A stretch of 64,000 nucleotides of DNA from Chanos chanos (Eukaryota; Chordata; Actinopteri; Gonorynchiformes; Chanidae). Positions 51,181 to 63,660 of this stretch are shown here, in pieces (position 1 is the first letter of the stretch; the number at the start of each line of letters is the position of its first letter). Both the position numbers and the translations under genes were made by a program. A model generated the notes under the pieces. The model had not been told where the DNA came from. It made no database searches and saw nothing but the letters and a program-made list of their open reading frames with translations. The stretch spans positions 38,564,501 to 38,628,500 of the forward strand of contig NC_044497.1 of the NCBI RefSeq assembly GCF_902362185.1, written 5' to 3'.

Positions 51181-51925
51181 TAGAGTGAGATGCGGTCCTG
51201 CACAGAGCCTCGGATCTTCATACTATCGGCTACTTCAAATACATGGGTTTGTGATTTGGAGATCATGTCCACTGTCGTGAAACGCTTTCCCTGTGTGTTC
51301 TCTACGCGTCCGTCTCTCTCTTGCCACATGGCAACCCGCGTTGATGCAAAAAAAAAAGGGAAAAAAAAGAGGAAGAAGCAACGCCAACACTGCAGGAAAT
51401 TTTCATCTGTCTGATGGTGTTTCTCGAACAAATCGTATGTCACGTTCTGCTATGACGAGCACTGCATAAACTTATACCGAAATAAACGGGCGAACAGATA
51501 AACTTGCATAAAGCCTAAATAATTAAAATAACCTGACAGTACAAGTGTGTACGTGATGTCAACCTCTGCGAACTCAAGCCATTAAAACAGGACCTATACG
51601 ACTCAAATTTAAATCCTTAAATTCGTTAAATATATGAAATGGCGCCCTCTACAGGGTGTATGTTTCATTTCATTTAAACATGTAGACGTGAACCATTAAA
51701 AATATTTAGCGTCTTGGTTTGGATATAACGAATTTTGATGTGGTTTGAAGTTAAATATGTGAAACAGTCCAATCTTATACAATTTCGTTTCATTCCTCAT
51801 GTGTCAGCTATGTCAAAAATGAGAAACAAAAGAGAAAGAGAAATGGGGCTTCTCTGTTGTAAAACATTCATTATGACACAAAAATGCCACTCCAAATGCA
51901 TATATTCTACATGTACACAGAACCA
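51181..51925. other. Short spacer between slc31a1 and atp6v1g1
   Basis: Nothing recognised apart from an A/G-rich stretch near 51350-51380. Frames here are short and unlike known proteins. Confidence 0.5.
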
Positions 51926-51931
51926 TTTATT
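51926..51931 (-). terminator. atp6v1g1: Candidate poly(A) signal of atp6v1g1
   Basis: TTTATT on the + strand (AATAAA on the - strand), 0.8 kb beyond the stop codon. Inferred from position. Confidence 0.4.
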
Positions 51932-52716
51932 TCAATTCACTGCACCTTTAGCTGGTGTAAACAGAGGAATGTCAGCTATACAGATCAAAGAGCAAAAGGG
52001 GAGAAAGGTAAGTAGTATTGTAACAACACAATGAAATAGAGATGAGAGCAACCCCAATATTGATTTTTGTTTAAGACCTATTAATCATCGTGAGGAAAGG
52101 ATAATACTGATCCTATCCACAGGTTGTTCAGATAAAACAGCATTTACAGTTTGGTTTTACTTATAAATTAATGACACACTGAACAGCAATACTCTCACAC
52201 ACACACACACATTTCACAGAAGAGGGAGAGGGGCTCACTCTAATGTTCCTGACAATCCTACAAGAATTAAGGAGAGCAACACAACAGAGAGACAAAGACT
52301 TAAATTGAGAGAGGCCACAACAATGACTACCAATAGCAGACATGGATAATAATCAAAAGAAAAAGCAAACTAAGCTTAAAGCAACCAAAGAGAGATAGAG
52401 AGAGAGGTGTTGTCATATGCAATATATAAAATTAATCTAAACAAGCTAAGAGTCACAATATTGTTCCTTTTCACTACAGTAGTGAGCCTTTGCAGGGTTA
52501 AGGATCATCAGAGCTCTGTTGAGTATATGGAAGAGTGACAACCAAAGAAGTAGTGATACAAAAAAAATGAATGGGTTGGAAAGAGCTTAACACATATACA
52601 TAAGGGATGAGGTGATGGGAATCATCCTCCATGGCCAACCAATGACAGTCTTTATCTCAGTGCTTCTTGTTTAAAGGGGTTGTGACAGAAACAGAGTGAG
52701 AAGAGGGTGACGTCCT

Positions 52717-54618
52717 TTATCCAGCCACGCGGTAATTGGCGTGAATCTCAGGCTTAATATCACACACCATCTTCAGTAGGTTGGCAAGCACAGCCTCCCG
52801 ATTCTGCTGATAGCTATTCTGAATACGACTCATTTTGTCCAGGGTCTCCTTGTCCACCTCTACAGCAGAATTACCATGGGAACCCAGTGCCTAAAGGAAG
52901 ATAAAGTAAGGAGGAGGTTTAGTTCCCAACCGTAGGAAAACTATTACAAAACTGATCCAGTGCTTATGATTTTCACAATTTCTTCTGTTTAGACTCTTAT
53001 AAATGTACTCAAATATGTTTAAAGCGAATATTGTTTTTCTTTTCCCCCCAGTGTGTTTCAAAGTGCACAAAGTCACAGTGTTGAAAGTGCAACAACTGTC
53101 ATTTAAAAAAAAAAAAACTGGTATCACATAATGCTATATGACCAAGATGCTGTTCAAACTAAAGCTTTGGTTTAACAATTTATCAGATGGATTATTATAT
53201 GAAGCTTTGTTAATTAAGGACCACAAATATATGGTTAACTGACTCAAACTGTTCTTAACACAAAAACATTTCTGTGGATTTCAGTCATTACAGATACATA
53301 CCACATGATTATTAGAAATTCTTAAATTGAACCATTATGTCAGAATTTGTAATCTCACTATAGTGTGCCTTACCGCTGCCTCCTTGGTCTTGAACTCCTT
53401 CTCCCTTTGAAGGCGGTACTGCTCAATCTCAGCCTGGGCTTCCTCTTTTGCCTGCTTCAGACGCCGATTCTTCCCTATTAATGCAAGCACAAAGATAACT
53501 CTCTGAGGACATGTCAAGGACACTGTATGTTCTCGCTACTATAAATGCTTTGCAAATCTTGTGGCTCTCAAACGAGAGGTATAAGAGATATAAGCCTGCT
53601 AAGTTTCATTGTGAAAATAACAGTGCTCTTTCCCAATTTCAGAAAGACAAAGAGTTATGCATGTAATCTGAAACTAAAAAAAAACACTACTGTAAGCTAA
53701 AAGTCTTTGGGAAAACCCTTACTTGCGTACAGGGAAATGGTAGAGCCCATCCTCCCCTAAATTAGGGAAGTAATGGACTAATCGACCACGGCAACATTAG
53801 ATTCCTTACATCCCTATCATTTATTACACTACGAAAACGTAGTGGACATCTAATAAATACATGAAATGACCAAGGAACGAGCAATGAACGGCGAAGGAAG
53901 GAAAAACTTGGAAAACTGAACATATATATAGAACACAGCACCATTTCGAAAGGCGAGGGGACAAAATCATATATATCTATATAGTTTACTCTGTCAAGAT
54001 TTCGAGTCAATGATCACAACACTGTAAAATTCCACACATCGGCGCACTGCAATAAACAGCATTAGCCTTGTGATGGAGCAGCAGGTTTACGAAGGCAATG
54101 GCTAGTCAGCCGGATTTTTAACCACTTCAAAATATATCAACGATTAACATAAACATACATTTCGAGCAAAATCTTGAAAGACCCTGCGTGGTCATAAACA
54201 TTTAGAGTTTTAAAACAGATAAAATCAATAAGAATAAAGAAAAATTATCGTAAGCAGGAGAACTGAGAAACCTAAGGAATCACCAACTAATGCCTGTTGG
54301 CTAACCAGCTATAGCAATCGGAGAAAGTATCCACGAAGAACGATGCTAATCCCAAAGTATAATAGCTATAGTTAAACTGAGTGTAAGCGTAACTATACAT
54401 TCTTTCTGCCATTGCTAAATCAACACATCAGATAATTCTACGATTTACCCAGCAGGTTAACCGGTTGTTTGCTAGCTAGGATAGCTCTGCCTTCCCTGAT
54501 TCGCTAGCAGTGACATCTCAAACCGTCTGAACTTACGCTTGCGGGCCTCAGCAACCTTTTCTGCTGCACGTTTTTCGGCTTGCAAAAGTTGTTGAATGCC
54601 CTGTGACTGGCTTGCCAT
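52717..54618 (-). CDS. atp6v1g1: V-type proton ATPase subunit G1 (atp6v1g1), three coding exons
   Basis: Peripheral-stalk subunit of the V1 sector, paired with subunit E in the stator of the vacuolar proton pump that acidifies lysosomes and endosomes. Exons, in - strand order: 54618-54537, 53474-53374, 52890-52717; 357 nt, 118 aa, the usual length of mammalian G1. The N-terminus [20 protein letters not shown] is the family signature, followed by a long charged helix ([20 protein letters not shown]) that forms the coiled coil with E. The C-terminus ends IHANYRVAG. The G1-type sequence and three-exon structure match the ubiquitous isoform rather than G2 or G3. Confidence 0.97.
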
Positions 54619-54760
54619 TGTTAGACGTGAAGTGAATTGAAGAACGGGAGAGAAATTTGCCAATCGTCCTTATTTACTGCAGCAGAGAAGGTCGAAGATG
54701 TCTAAGACAACTGCTGCCGATCAGCTGACCGTGCGTGATGTCCTAGAGGGAGGTCTAAAA

Positions 54761-54768
54761 TCATGTGA
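54761..54768. promoter_or_regulatory. atp6v1g1: M-box/CLEAR-like E-box upstream of atp6v1g1
   Basis: TCATGTGA lies about 145 bases upstream of the atp6v1g1 ATG. It is the M-box form of the E-box recognised by MITF/TFEB/TFE3 factors, which are known to drive V-ATPase and lysosomal genes. One site seen by eye is weak evidence, but its position is apt. Confidence 0.35.
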
Positions 54769-55509
54769 TAGGCACACGTCATGAGGATTTTTTTGTGAAG
54801 CCGTTTTGAACAATTTAGTATTAGTCATTTGATTTGTCAAAGGTTATTTTTGAATATGTTATGGTCTTTCCACGCGCCTTTATATGCCACACACATTTGT
54901 CACATTCATTATAAGGTTTAGTTCGCCTCCCAGTCCGGTTAATACCAGTGATACTTACATTCGGGTTACGATGGTTAGAGAAAAGAAATAGCTCCACCTA
55001 GTGGAAAAGTATTTTAGTAAATATTTTAGTATATTGCTCCAGTTCGAGGCTCTATGCCTGGATATCAGTTCAAATCCAACGCATGACATTTGCTTGCTGA
55101 AATAAAATCTTACTGAAAAAAAATCCAAACCGTTGTTCACACAACATGTGTATTCAATTTAAATACAGTGGAAAAATAACGTGGTGCCTGGTCAGTCAAA
55201 TGTCCAACACCTGGCATGAGCTCCACACATCATGAACGTTTTCTACCATTCCAAAAACAACTATTACTATTTAAAATGTAACCCCGTGTTTTCATAGTAA
55301 TCAATTTATTTTATAATATGACATTTTTGCTAAAATCGGCAGCATAGAGGCAGTTATGTCTTCTGCTGCTGAAAATGTAAAATAATTCAATAATACTCAT
55401 GTGCTTAAGAAAGATATTTCTGGTGTCTTAGGGGGTTCTGAAATATGTTCAAAGACATTATCATTATAATTATTATTTCTATAAAAAAAATAATAATAAT
55501 ATGTTCTTT
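54769..55509. other. Spacer between atp6v1g1 and the LINE fragment
   Basis: AT-rich sequence with no gene or element recognised. Confidence 0.5.
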
Positions 55510-55971
55510 TATCACACATCTTCTTTGGGCCTGCTGTTCTTCTGGATCTCTTCTGGAGTTTCTACCAGCACTCTATGATATCCAGTATCTTGAAAAGGAT
55601 GTATCCGCTTCCAAGCAGCGTTATTTGGCGAGGGTTGTTTGTTCAGCTCCAGGCGAGGGTTGCCCGGGGCCCTGATGACTGCTGAGGTCATCTGGTCCTT
55701 CACATTCTACACGTTTCGCACCTCTAGTCGGAGGCCTTGGTAGCCTATTTGCGGACTTTCTCCTGCTCATTGGTTGAGATGTAATTGTAACGTCGATCAT
55801 CATTGCTCGTCTGGTTTCCTTACCCATCACAATGGTGTCTGGCCGCCTAACGAGGATCTTCTTGTTGGTCCCGATTTCCATGTCCCACAGGATTTTTACC
55901 CTGCCATCCTCTGTTACAACTGCAGGCTTATGCAAGTACTGGGATCTGGTAGTGCTTGCAGATGCTACTAG
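55510..55971 (-). mobile_element. 3' fragment of a LINE-type retrotransposon
   Basis: A - strand frame (55935 down to 55621) reads KPAVVTEDGRVKILWDMEIG and then RRPDTIVMGKETRRAMMIDVTI. The pattern KILWD...RRPD...(I)DV is the conserved C-terminal stretch of some non-LTR retrotransposon polyproteins. Homology seems to continue in another frame (QDTGYHRVLVETPEEIQ...), so the copy is frameshifted as well as 5'-truncated; no reverse-transcriptase core is present. The 3' side ends in an ATT-rich tail (about 55485-55505) and the other side abuts an ATT microsatellite. The clade is not assigned. Confidence 0.65.
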
Positions 55972-55976
55972 AGAAA

Positions 55977-55977
<1 letters not shown>

Positions 55978-56019
<42 letters not shown>

Positions 56020-56034
56020 GTTGTTGTTGTTGTT
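55978..56034. repeat. ATT/GTT microsatellite
   Basis: About 14 ATT units pass into five GTT units. It abuts the LINE fragment. Confidence 0.95.
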
Positions 56035-56289
56035 TTCATATATTCATTCATATAGTCTAGTTATTTCTCTCGTATTACATTTTTTTGGTGTGATTTAATT
56101 TAAAAATAATCTTTAAAATGATATAAAGTTTGTTCGTACTGTCTACTGAGATTTACATAAATAGGGAACCTGGTTGAAAAAAAATTGAAACCTGCATTTG
56201 GCATTATTTCGTTTTAGTTATTCATATTTGACAAACATAAAGTTATTCGAGTGGTTTAAATAGTATCAAAGTAAGGATGTTGTTTAAAC

Positions 56290-56476
56290 TCTGTTGTCCA
56301 CATTGTCCGTCACTGATACACTCCAGCAGCGTAAACGTCATGATCCCTTGGCTTGGGAGCTCGGCAGTCCTGAGCGGAAACCCCTCCCGATTCCCAACTC
56401 CGGCAACATAGCAAAAGAAAAGAGGAATACCAAGGAAATCAGGAAACACGGAGAAATACAAGAACAAACAATTGAA
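56290..56476 (+). promoter_or_regulatory. fer: Probable untranslated first exon of fer
   Basis: A GC-richer block ending in a consensus donor (TTGAA|GTAAGTGC, last exon base 56476). It would pair with the acceptor (CTCTGGCCCAG) before 61658 to make a 5.2-kb leader intron. A short upstream frame (ATG at 56339, 24 codons) lies within it. The start of the exon is a guess. Confidence 0.45.
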
Positions 56477-59400
56477 GTAAGTGCTTATTTTGTTTGCAAG
56501 TATCCTTTTTTAATATGGGAACAATATGCACGTTAAAAAGGGAACATTTATAGTCATCACTTCTTCTGAACAACAGTTTTGCTGTTTTTCCTAGGAAGAA
56601 AAAAAGCTACCCGACATTAGCAGGATAGCTAACGTTAAACTAGCACACCAGTATTTAGCTGGAGTAGCTTGCTAATGCAACCCGTGAGTTTGTGATAGCA
56701 AAGGCAAGCAATTGCCCAGGTATTACCTAGGGTTAGCTAACCAGCTCCCAGTGTTTGCGACTACAGCAGGCGATGAATATAATCGAAAATATCGCCGCTA
56801 TATCCACTGTTGTCTATAGATGAATTTTCGACACAAGCTCTTTGTGTTTTAGTTAACGTTTTAAAAGTTTCACTAATGAAAAAGCCTTGTATGTCATTCC
56901 CGAACTTTTTGGGTATTTTAGCAGTATAATTGAAGTCAGCTAGCTAGTTGTCTCTTCAGGTTTACGTTAAGTCTAAGAGTTAGCAATTTCACATGCATCT
57001 TTTTCTGTCAGTTGTATTATTCGTTTATTCGTTGCCTTCCGAGTTTTTAATTATTGAAACATTTTATGTGACAGTCAGTTGAAAGAAACTATTACTAGGG
57101 CGAGTTTTGGAGTCATTGGGCAGCTTTGAGCTAACATAGGATCATCGCATCTTTATTTAGTAGTTCGTTAATATTGTTTACGTTTCACGTGAGAATGAAT
57201 TTCAAATCATATTGACGACAGCAAATACCTCTGAATGCAATCTGAATGAACACAATAATATTTTAAGCACATCATAGTTTAGAGTTAGATTATCTATGGG
57301 CTCTGCTGAAGTGGAAATTTTGTCTGTCAGCCGTCGCTGGCTAACATAATTAGAATAGCTAGTTAGGGAGACCTCTAGCTGGAAATATTAATAAACGGTA
57401 TAATTTCGATCCTGGGCGTGCGATGTAACCTGCAGCTGTATCATGTGCTTTGTTTCTCTCATTTATGTGTCACATTTTTTTTACTTTAGGAAATAAAGCT
57501 ATAACCAAAAGTTTTATAACGTGGAGCTACCGAATCGTCGCTGACCCAGTAGGAATGCGTTCAAATACATTGTGATCGCGCTCTATTTTTAACGTGGGAG
57601 CTCTTAAACAACCAAGGCACATACATGCGCTGTAAAGTGCAATCAAGTTCTCATCTTGTTTACTTGGAGGAATAACACTACGTACGCTAAGCAAATGTGT
57701 TGGCGACTGCACTGTGATTATAGACATTTTGAAGCCCATTTTATTGCGCTGAGCTGTGTCGAGAAAGTCAAATCTTTCAATAAGAGATTGAGGATGGTGA
57801 CTGCAATGTTTACGTCTGTCTGAATTAGTGCTCATTGACCCCCCATGCCACCGAAGTTAATACATTCCTCAGCCACTCTGCTAGGATGTGCCGTTCAAGC
57901 AGAAGCCATACCCCCACGAAGCCCTTCTGTAGTACACAGTAAATCCTTGTTGAGCTGAACTCCCACGGATATGCTTCTCTACCACCCATAGTAGTGTGAC
58001 TGCTTAGAGAGAATTATAAAACGGCACTTCAGAGCCTTACATAGTGTCAGTGTTTGCTTCTGATATATTCACAATAGCCTAGAATTCCACTCTGGATGGC
58101 CTCTGTTAGTGTTAACAAATGCAACTTCACATTATGACATTACAGGGAGTTGTCATCATCCAGAGTAACATAGCAAATTACTATCATGTGAAGAAAACAA
58201 GTATGAAAGTGTGGTCAGTACTTTGGTTTGTTTAATATGGTATGAAAGTATACTTATACCCCAAATCGTTGAAGATTATTTTTCAGCTGTAACAACCTTT
58301 TGTGGTCATTTATTTTGTACTTTTGGATGGGGAAGACTTGATTGTATGTTAGCTTAGTACCCTCTTTTAGATTGATGGATAGCTATTACTCTTAATGCTG
58401 CTTTACCAATATTCTTAAGCGAAGCTTGTTGAAAATAATAATGGTTGTCCAGTTTAAAACAGTTTAAGTATTTGTTTTGAAATGAATTTAGCCCTTATTA
58501 AGGTGACAATGACAATGTAAATGGTGCTCAGATATAGCCTAGATATAAACAATTATGTTTGATTGCAGTAAGTTCCTGTTCTAAAAGAAACATAAAAGTA
58601 CGGTGTTCAGTGTAATGGCTTTAAGAAGATGTTAGTCCTTGAGTTGAGTCACCGAAGACACAGTTGTTGTGGTTTTCACTTTATGGTTTTGCTGCCTCAG
58701 CCCTCCACCTTTGATGGTGTGAAACTAGAGGGGGTCGATCACACAATGGTGCCTTAGGACATCTTGATAATTCATATGGTCTTGGTGGAGAAACTGCAGA
58801 GTTTTCTCTGAAACAAGGTAGGTCTTTCGGTCTGATTTTCTGGTAACTTTACACTTGTTTAAGACAAGTAGGGGAATTAAGGCATGTATATCTATGTATT
58901 TTACATTAAATGGCCTTTTTAGATGTCTATACCTCTTTGAACGAGCGGTGACAAAACTAGAGTTTTATTTTAAGATAAGTGCCTGTGTTTTGGAGCTGAG
59001 TTTTTGCTGTCAAGGCCAGGTTGGTTTTTAAGACGATAGAGTGGAGTTTCCTTCTATACTCGGTGCTCATAGGATACCTCCGGTAAGCTCAGTCGAGTTG
59101 TTTGTTTTGCCCACTGATTCTTCCTGTTTCTGGTACGTGAGGCAGGTTGTTTGAGTTCTTCATAATCTTCATTATTATTACAGAATTGAGGAGTTGGCCA
59201 ATCATAAAGGTGTGTTATTTTGAGACTTTGTTTCTTGAATTAACAATAGGTCCCTTACACATCTTAAACTCGGAAAGATTGCACCTTTGAAAGTATTATT
59301 GAAAATTAGTTTTTAAACGTGGGGTATTTCATCTAATCGTATCTTGTACTGTATAATTAATAAATGCACTCTTCACCTCTGCTTTACAAGGGTAGCAACT

Positions 59401-61657
59401 TCTTGACAAACTCCTCATAAGGAAAAATTCTTGTGGCTTGAAAACGTAATTACTGTTCATCTGAATGGAGTAAATTTTGAGGAGTTCCTAAGCCTGAGTA
59501 ATTGTCACCCATTAATACTAAAGCAACACTAAATCCCACCAAATGGGCATTTTCTCTTCAGTAATTGCTCTATTTTATGGCCGTTTACCTGCTCTAGTTC
59601 AACTTTGTCGTTGCTATTACGCACCTTACACATAAGACTAGGCTAACAAACACAACTATGTGATACTCTGTCAACATTCAATGCAAAAACAAACAAACAA
59701 ACAAACAACTTGTAAACTGTAAAGACAAAGAATTCAAGGCAGCAGAAGATTATACTCACAGAAGAAGTTGACATCGTAGGGGAAAGTGAGAAGAGGGGCT
59801 GAGGAAGAGTCGTAGTTTAGTTGGTTGTTTTTTGTTTGCAAGGTGTGGATATCAAAAACAGCCCTCATAAGTCGGGGGGGGGGGGTACACCTCATTAGCT
59901 GAGGCATGGTTATTATTCGAAACTTGACTTGAAAGGACGTATCTGAGGATAGGTTATATGTTTTATCAGAATTTTGCAGTAGACAAGACTTGAAAGATTT
60001 CTGACTGTGCAGCATCTCTCACTGAGATGTGGTCTGCTTGAGGTGGAAGCTCTCTCAGAGTAAGTCTTCGACCAGAGGTCCTCCAAGAGTCTAAAAGTAT
60101 CTAAGCACATGCACATTTCTCATTTGCTTTGTGACTTCTGAGCTGTTCAGTAAGATGTTAGAGTTGTTCTGCACCTGATATTTAAATCCAGCCCAAGTGA
60201 CAAAAAGCAAGTTAGAACAGGATTGGCTGATATATGACTGACACAAACTACTTCAGAATTTGTGGTCTTTGGACTGTCTGAGACCCATAATCATGTTTTT
60301 GTATGAGACAGCAGAGCAGAAGGCATCTGATGATGAAGATAATGAGCTTATTGGGGAATAATAGCCCACTGGTAATTCAGAGTAATTAAACAGTCTGCTC
60401 TCTGTAAGCTTTATCTGAGGGTCTTAAGGTTATAACATTTGTTCCCAGCTCTCAACGTGTACAGTATTTTCATAAACAAACATGGTAGTTGTTTATTAAA
60501 AACAGCTGTTTCCTTTTATTAGATATGTGAGGATTTATTCTGTTAATGCAAAAGCCAGACTAACAGGAAGATGTAATGTAAAAAAGAAGGTACGGGGATG
60601 GTCATGTTGTAGATGCAACACTTGTTTTAGCTGTAGACTGGGTGGCCACTTCCTGAGCAATGCATGCATATCGGCCTTTGTATCAGTCAAATCAAGTTGC
60701 ACTTGAGATGTCTGTTGATAAATGGCCACACAAACACAATTAACACATTTTAAGACACGTTTCTGCATCAGCCAGGGAAGCTGTCAGACATCATTCCATA
60801 TTCTATATTTCAGTTACCGGGTGCCAGAGATTTTCTGGGGTTCAGTCTTCATGGACCACAACACTATAGCATAACACATTCTGTTTCATATACCAGCACT
60901 TACACATGAATATGTACGTCTAGTTTATGTATCTGGCACTTTTTTGTTTGAAAAGGAAGCTATGTCTATTGGGAACACATTTAAAGGAGAATAAAGATAA
61001 CTTTACCCCTGTGGAAGATGTTAGTCCCCATAAGCTGCTATACATTTCTGGCATGCGAACACACACAGGTCAGGCCATGTTTTGTACTATTTTTGCTGGT
61101 CTGTAGCAGCTTCTGATTCATTGCAGAAAGTTGACTGAGGAGGTCAAAGAGAAGAATGCACCATTTTTGAGTTTTCCATGATGTGTGTGTGGTAAGTCAT
61201 GGTGAAAGAAACCTCAGAGTTCAACAGCCCAAGCAGTGGCAGCTGTCATTTGTTACAGCAGCATAAAAGAAGTGTGTTTTCCAATAGCTGTGGGAGGTTG
61301 TTGTTGTGGTAGCTTCCGTCTGCCCTTTATTTACACGTTTTGTAACGACATAGGTGCACGTGAGGCTGTCAGTGTTGATCATTTAGCAGTTTAAAAAGAA
61401 AAGTTAAAAGTTAAAAGTCTTTAAAGACATTTTCAGTGAATTGAGATTCAACACACACATATTTGAACAATTAGGAATTGTAAAAAGAAATCCAGTGACT
61501 CAGCCATAATTGTATTAGCGTTCTTTTAGTCAGAATTATTTACTTAATAAATATCAGAATGGTCGCTTTTTCATGCAGACAAAACAATAAATGAGGAATT
61601 TTCTGAATCTGTATCTGAACTTGAGTTCATTTGGCCATGTCTGTGTCTCTGGCCCAG
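56477..61657 (+). other. fer: fer leader intron
   Basis: 5.2 kb of AT-rich sequence. It holds a run of G bases near 59875-59885 and a short (ACAA)n tract near 59689-59707. No coding exon recognised. Confidence 0.5.
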
Positions 61658-61729
61658 GAGTAGGAGTCATGCAGACCTGAGGGTAGCCCCCCCCTGAATG
61701 CCAGACAAACTGTGAGCCTTCAGAGGAAG
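61658..61729 (+). promoter_or_regulatory. fer: fer 5' leader with two short upstream frames
   Basis: Between the acceptor and the FER start lie ATG CAG ACC TGA (61669-61680) and a five-codon frame MPDKL (61698-61715). Both terminate before the main start, so they could dampen its translation. Seen directly; the regulatory effect is inferred. Confidence 0.5.
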
Positions 61730-63660
61730 ATGGGGTTTGGGCAGGACCTGCGCAACTCCCATGAGAGCCTTATCAAGCTGCAGGACTGGGAGCTGAAGCT
61801 GCTGGAAACAGTCAAACGTTTTATGACCCTGCGAGTAAAGAGCGACAAAGAGTACGCCTCACTTCTCCTCAACATCAGCCAACAGGTGGACAAGCATGAC
61901 AACTCCTCCCAGCTTAATTACATCAGCAACGTCTCTAAGGTAACCCCTCAGCCCTGCCACGGCATACACATTTAAGGTCGACAGAGCTGAGCCCAGTCAT
62001 GTTGTGCCCAAACTTTGTATGCTCAGATGCAGGTTAACTCCGATTTGACTTTAGTATGTGTCTCTTGGACTTAGCACTGAAATGTAACTCCTCCTGTTCA
62101 CCTGTGGTTCTTCTCAATCACCTGCAGAAAAGTAGAGTTGTTTTTTCCGCTTTCAGGACAATGGCTAGGGTTAAAGTGTGTTTGGAGATTATGTTCATAA
62201 GACACAAATATGCAATCAAAACACAAATGTTTTGGCATGCATGCTTCAAATGTATTTTTTACACACCTATCATAGGTAAGTGTTTCCTTTTTGTGTCATG
62301 CAGGGTTGGGGGCGGGTCAAATTACTTTGTCGTCTGCAAACTTTCACAATCGATAAATTTGATCATCTCAGCTTGTGTTCTGCGTTTCTCCTCTTCCCCT
62401 GTTAGTCGTGGGCTCACCTGGTCCAGCAGACAGAGCAGCTGAGTAAGATAATGAAGTCCCATGCCGAGGAACTGAACTCAGGGCCTCTTCATCGCCTCAC
62501 CATGATGATCAAAGACAAACAGCAGGTGAAGAGGAGCTACCAGAACTTTCACCAGCAATTAGAGTCTGAGATGACCAAGGTGAACCCTCCCTCTCAAACC
62601 TGATGTTTTTAACACCGACATTTAAGCTGATGTTTTATTGGGGTGCTTAATGTGAAGTTACATTATGAACAGTTCACCTCACCTAACCTGTAATTTTCTT
62701 CTACTCAATTCTGTGTTGATCGTTGAATTGCAGTGTTTCCGAATCAGTATCTCTGGGTTTCATCAAAATCTGGCAGGAAATGTGACATTATTGAGCTGTA
62801 TTCATACATTTTGCGTTGTTCTTTTACAGGTTACAAAAAATGACCTTGAGAAGTTGAAAGGTGTCTACAGACAGTTAAGTAAGGATGCCCACTGTGCCAA
62901 AGAGAAGTACAGAGAAGCAGTTGCTAAAGGTAACATTTACATTCTCCTCAACTCTTCAGATGAACTTAATAAACCCGAAAAGTGAAAATTGCTTCAAATT
63001 TGAATGATACTTCAAAGTGGCAAGAAGCATGTGTCATCCTGTAAGATGTTTACAGGATGACACATGTGTATGTTGTCAGTAGAAGTAGAGTTTGCAGCAA
63101 AGAGTGTGTTATCCTTTAATAAATCTCAGCAGAAGACAAACTTTGTCAAATGTAAATACTGTTTGGTTTCATTTTCGATGCTTTCACTTTCCTGTTTCAC
63201 TTGAATTTTTAAGTGGTGGAACATGCAGGTTAGTTTTAACCTTTGGTCATATTTAGAGTGAGGTGGAAAGACATTACTATTTGAAATGCTTTAACCATGA
63301 CTTGGGTGGGTAAACAGTCATGCTATGTATGTGTGTTATTTTCTTGCTGTTGAAGTGTATGTTTCCACAGTGCAGTTGTTTCCAGTTCGCGCAGTTCTCT
63401 GCGCGGTCTGGCCTCAGCTTCTCGTCATCTTCTCTGGGACGGTTAGTAAGTGGTCTGTCTTCCGGTGTCTCCTCAGGTAAAGAGCCGGAGAAGGCACGTG
63501 AGCGCTATGACAAAGCAACCATGAAGCTCCATAACCTGCATAACCAGTATGTGCTGGCGGTGAGGAGTGCCCAGCTCCATCAGGAGACCTATCATGACAG
63601 CACGCTGCCCCTGCTGCTGGACTCTCTGCAGAGGATGCAGGAGGACATGATCAGTGCTCT
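61730..63660 (+). CDS. fer: Tyrosine-protein kinase FER, 5' part (partial, F-BAR region)
   Basis: Non-receptor tyrosine kinase acting at cell junctions and the cortical actin network. Only the N-terminal part lies in the window: exons 61730-61939, 62406-62579, 62830-62929 and 63477-63660, 668 nt or about 222 residues, with the last exon ending in phase 2. The sequence opens [20 protein letters not shown] and includes [20 protein letters not shown] and [20 protein letters not shown], strongly matching FER rather than FES. These residues form the first helices of the F-BAR membrane-binding domain; the SH2 and kinase domains must lie beyond 64000. The start has A at -3 and G at +4. Two tiny upstream frames precede it in the same exon. 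Confidence 0.95.

Noticed and set aside
51190-51414. 74-codon frame with a Lys/Arg-rich end near the slc31a1 promoter
   Set aside because: The basic stretch is an A/G-rich tract; no homology and no support for an exon on the + strand.
55041-55080. TTCAAATCC motif suggestive of a tRNA T-arm
   Set aside because: No matching acceptor stem, D-arm or anticodon stem could be folded around it.
56294-56476. Open + strand frame through the fer leader exon
   Set aside because: It lacks an ATG at its start and is not in continuity with the FER frame; treated as untranslated.
62056-62442. 128-codon frame overlapping fer intron 1 and exon 2
   Set aside because: Mostly intron sequence, in a different frame from the FER exon it overlaps.
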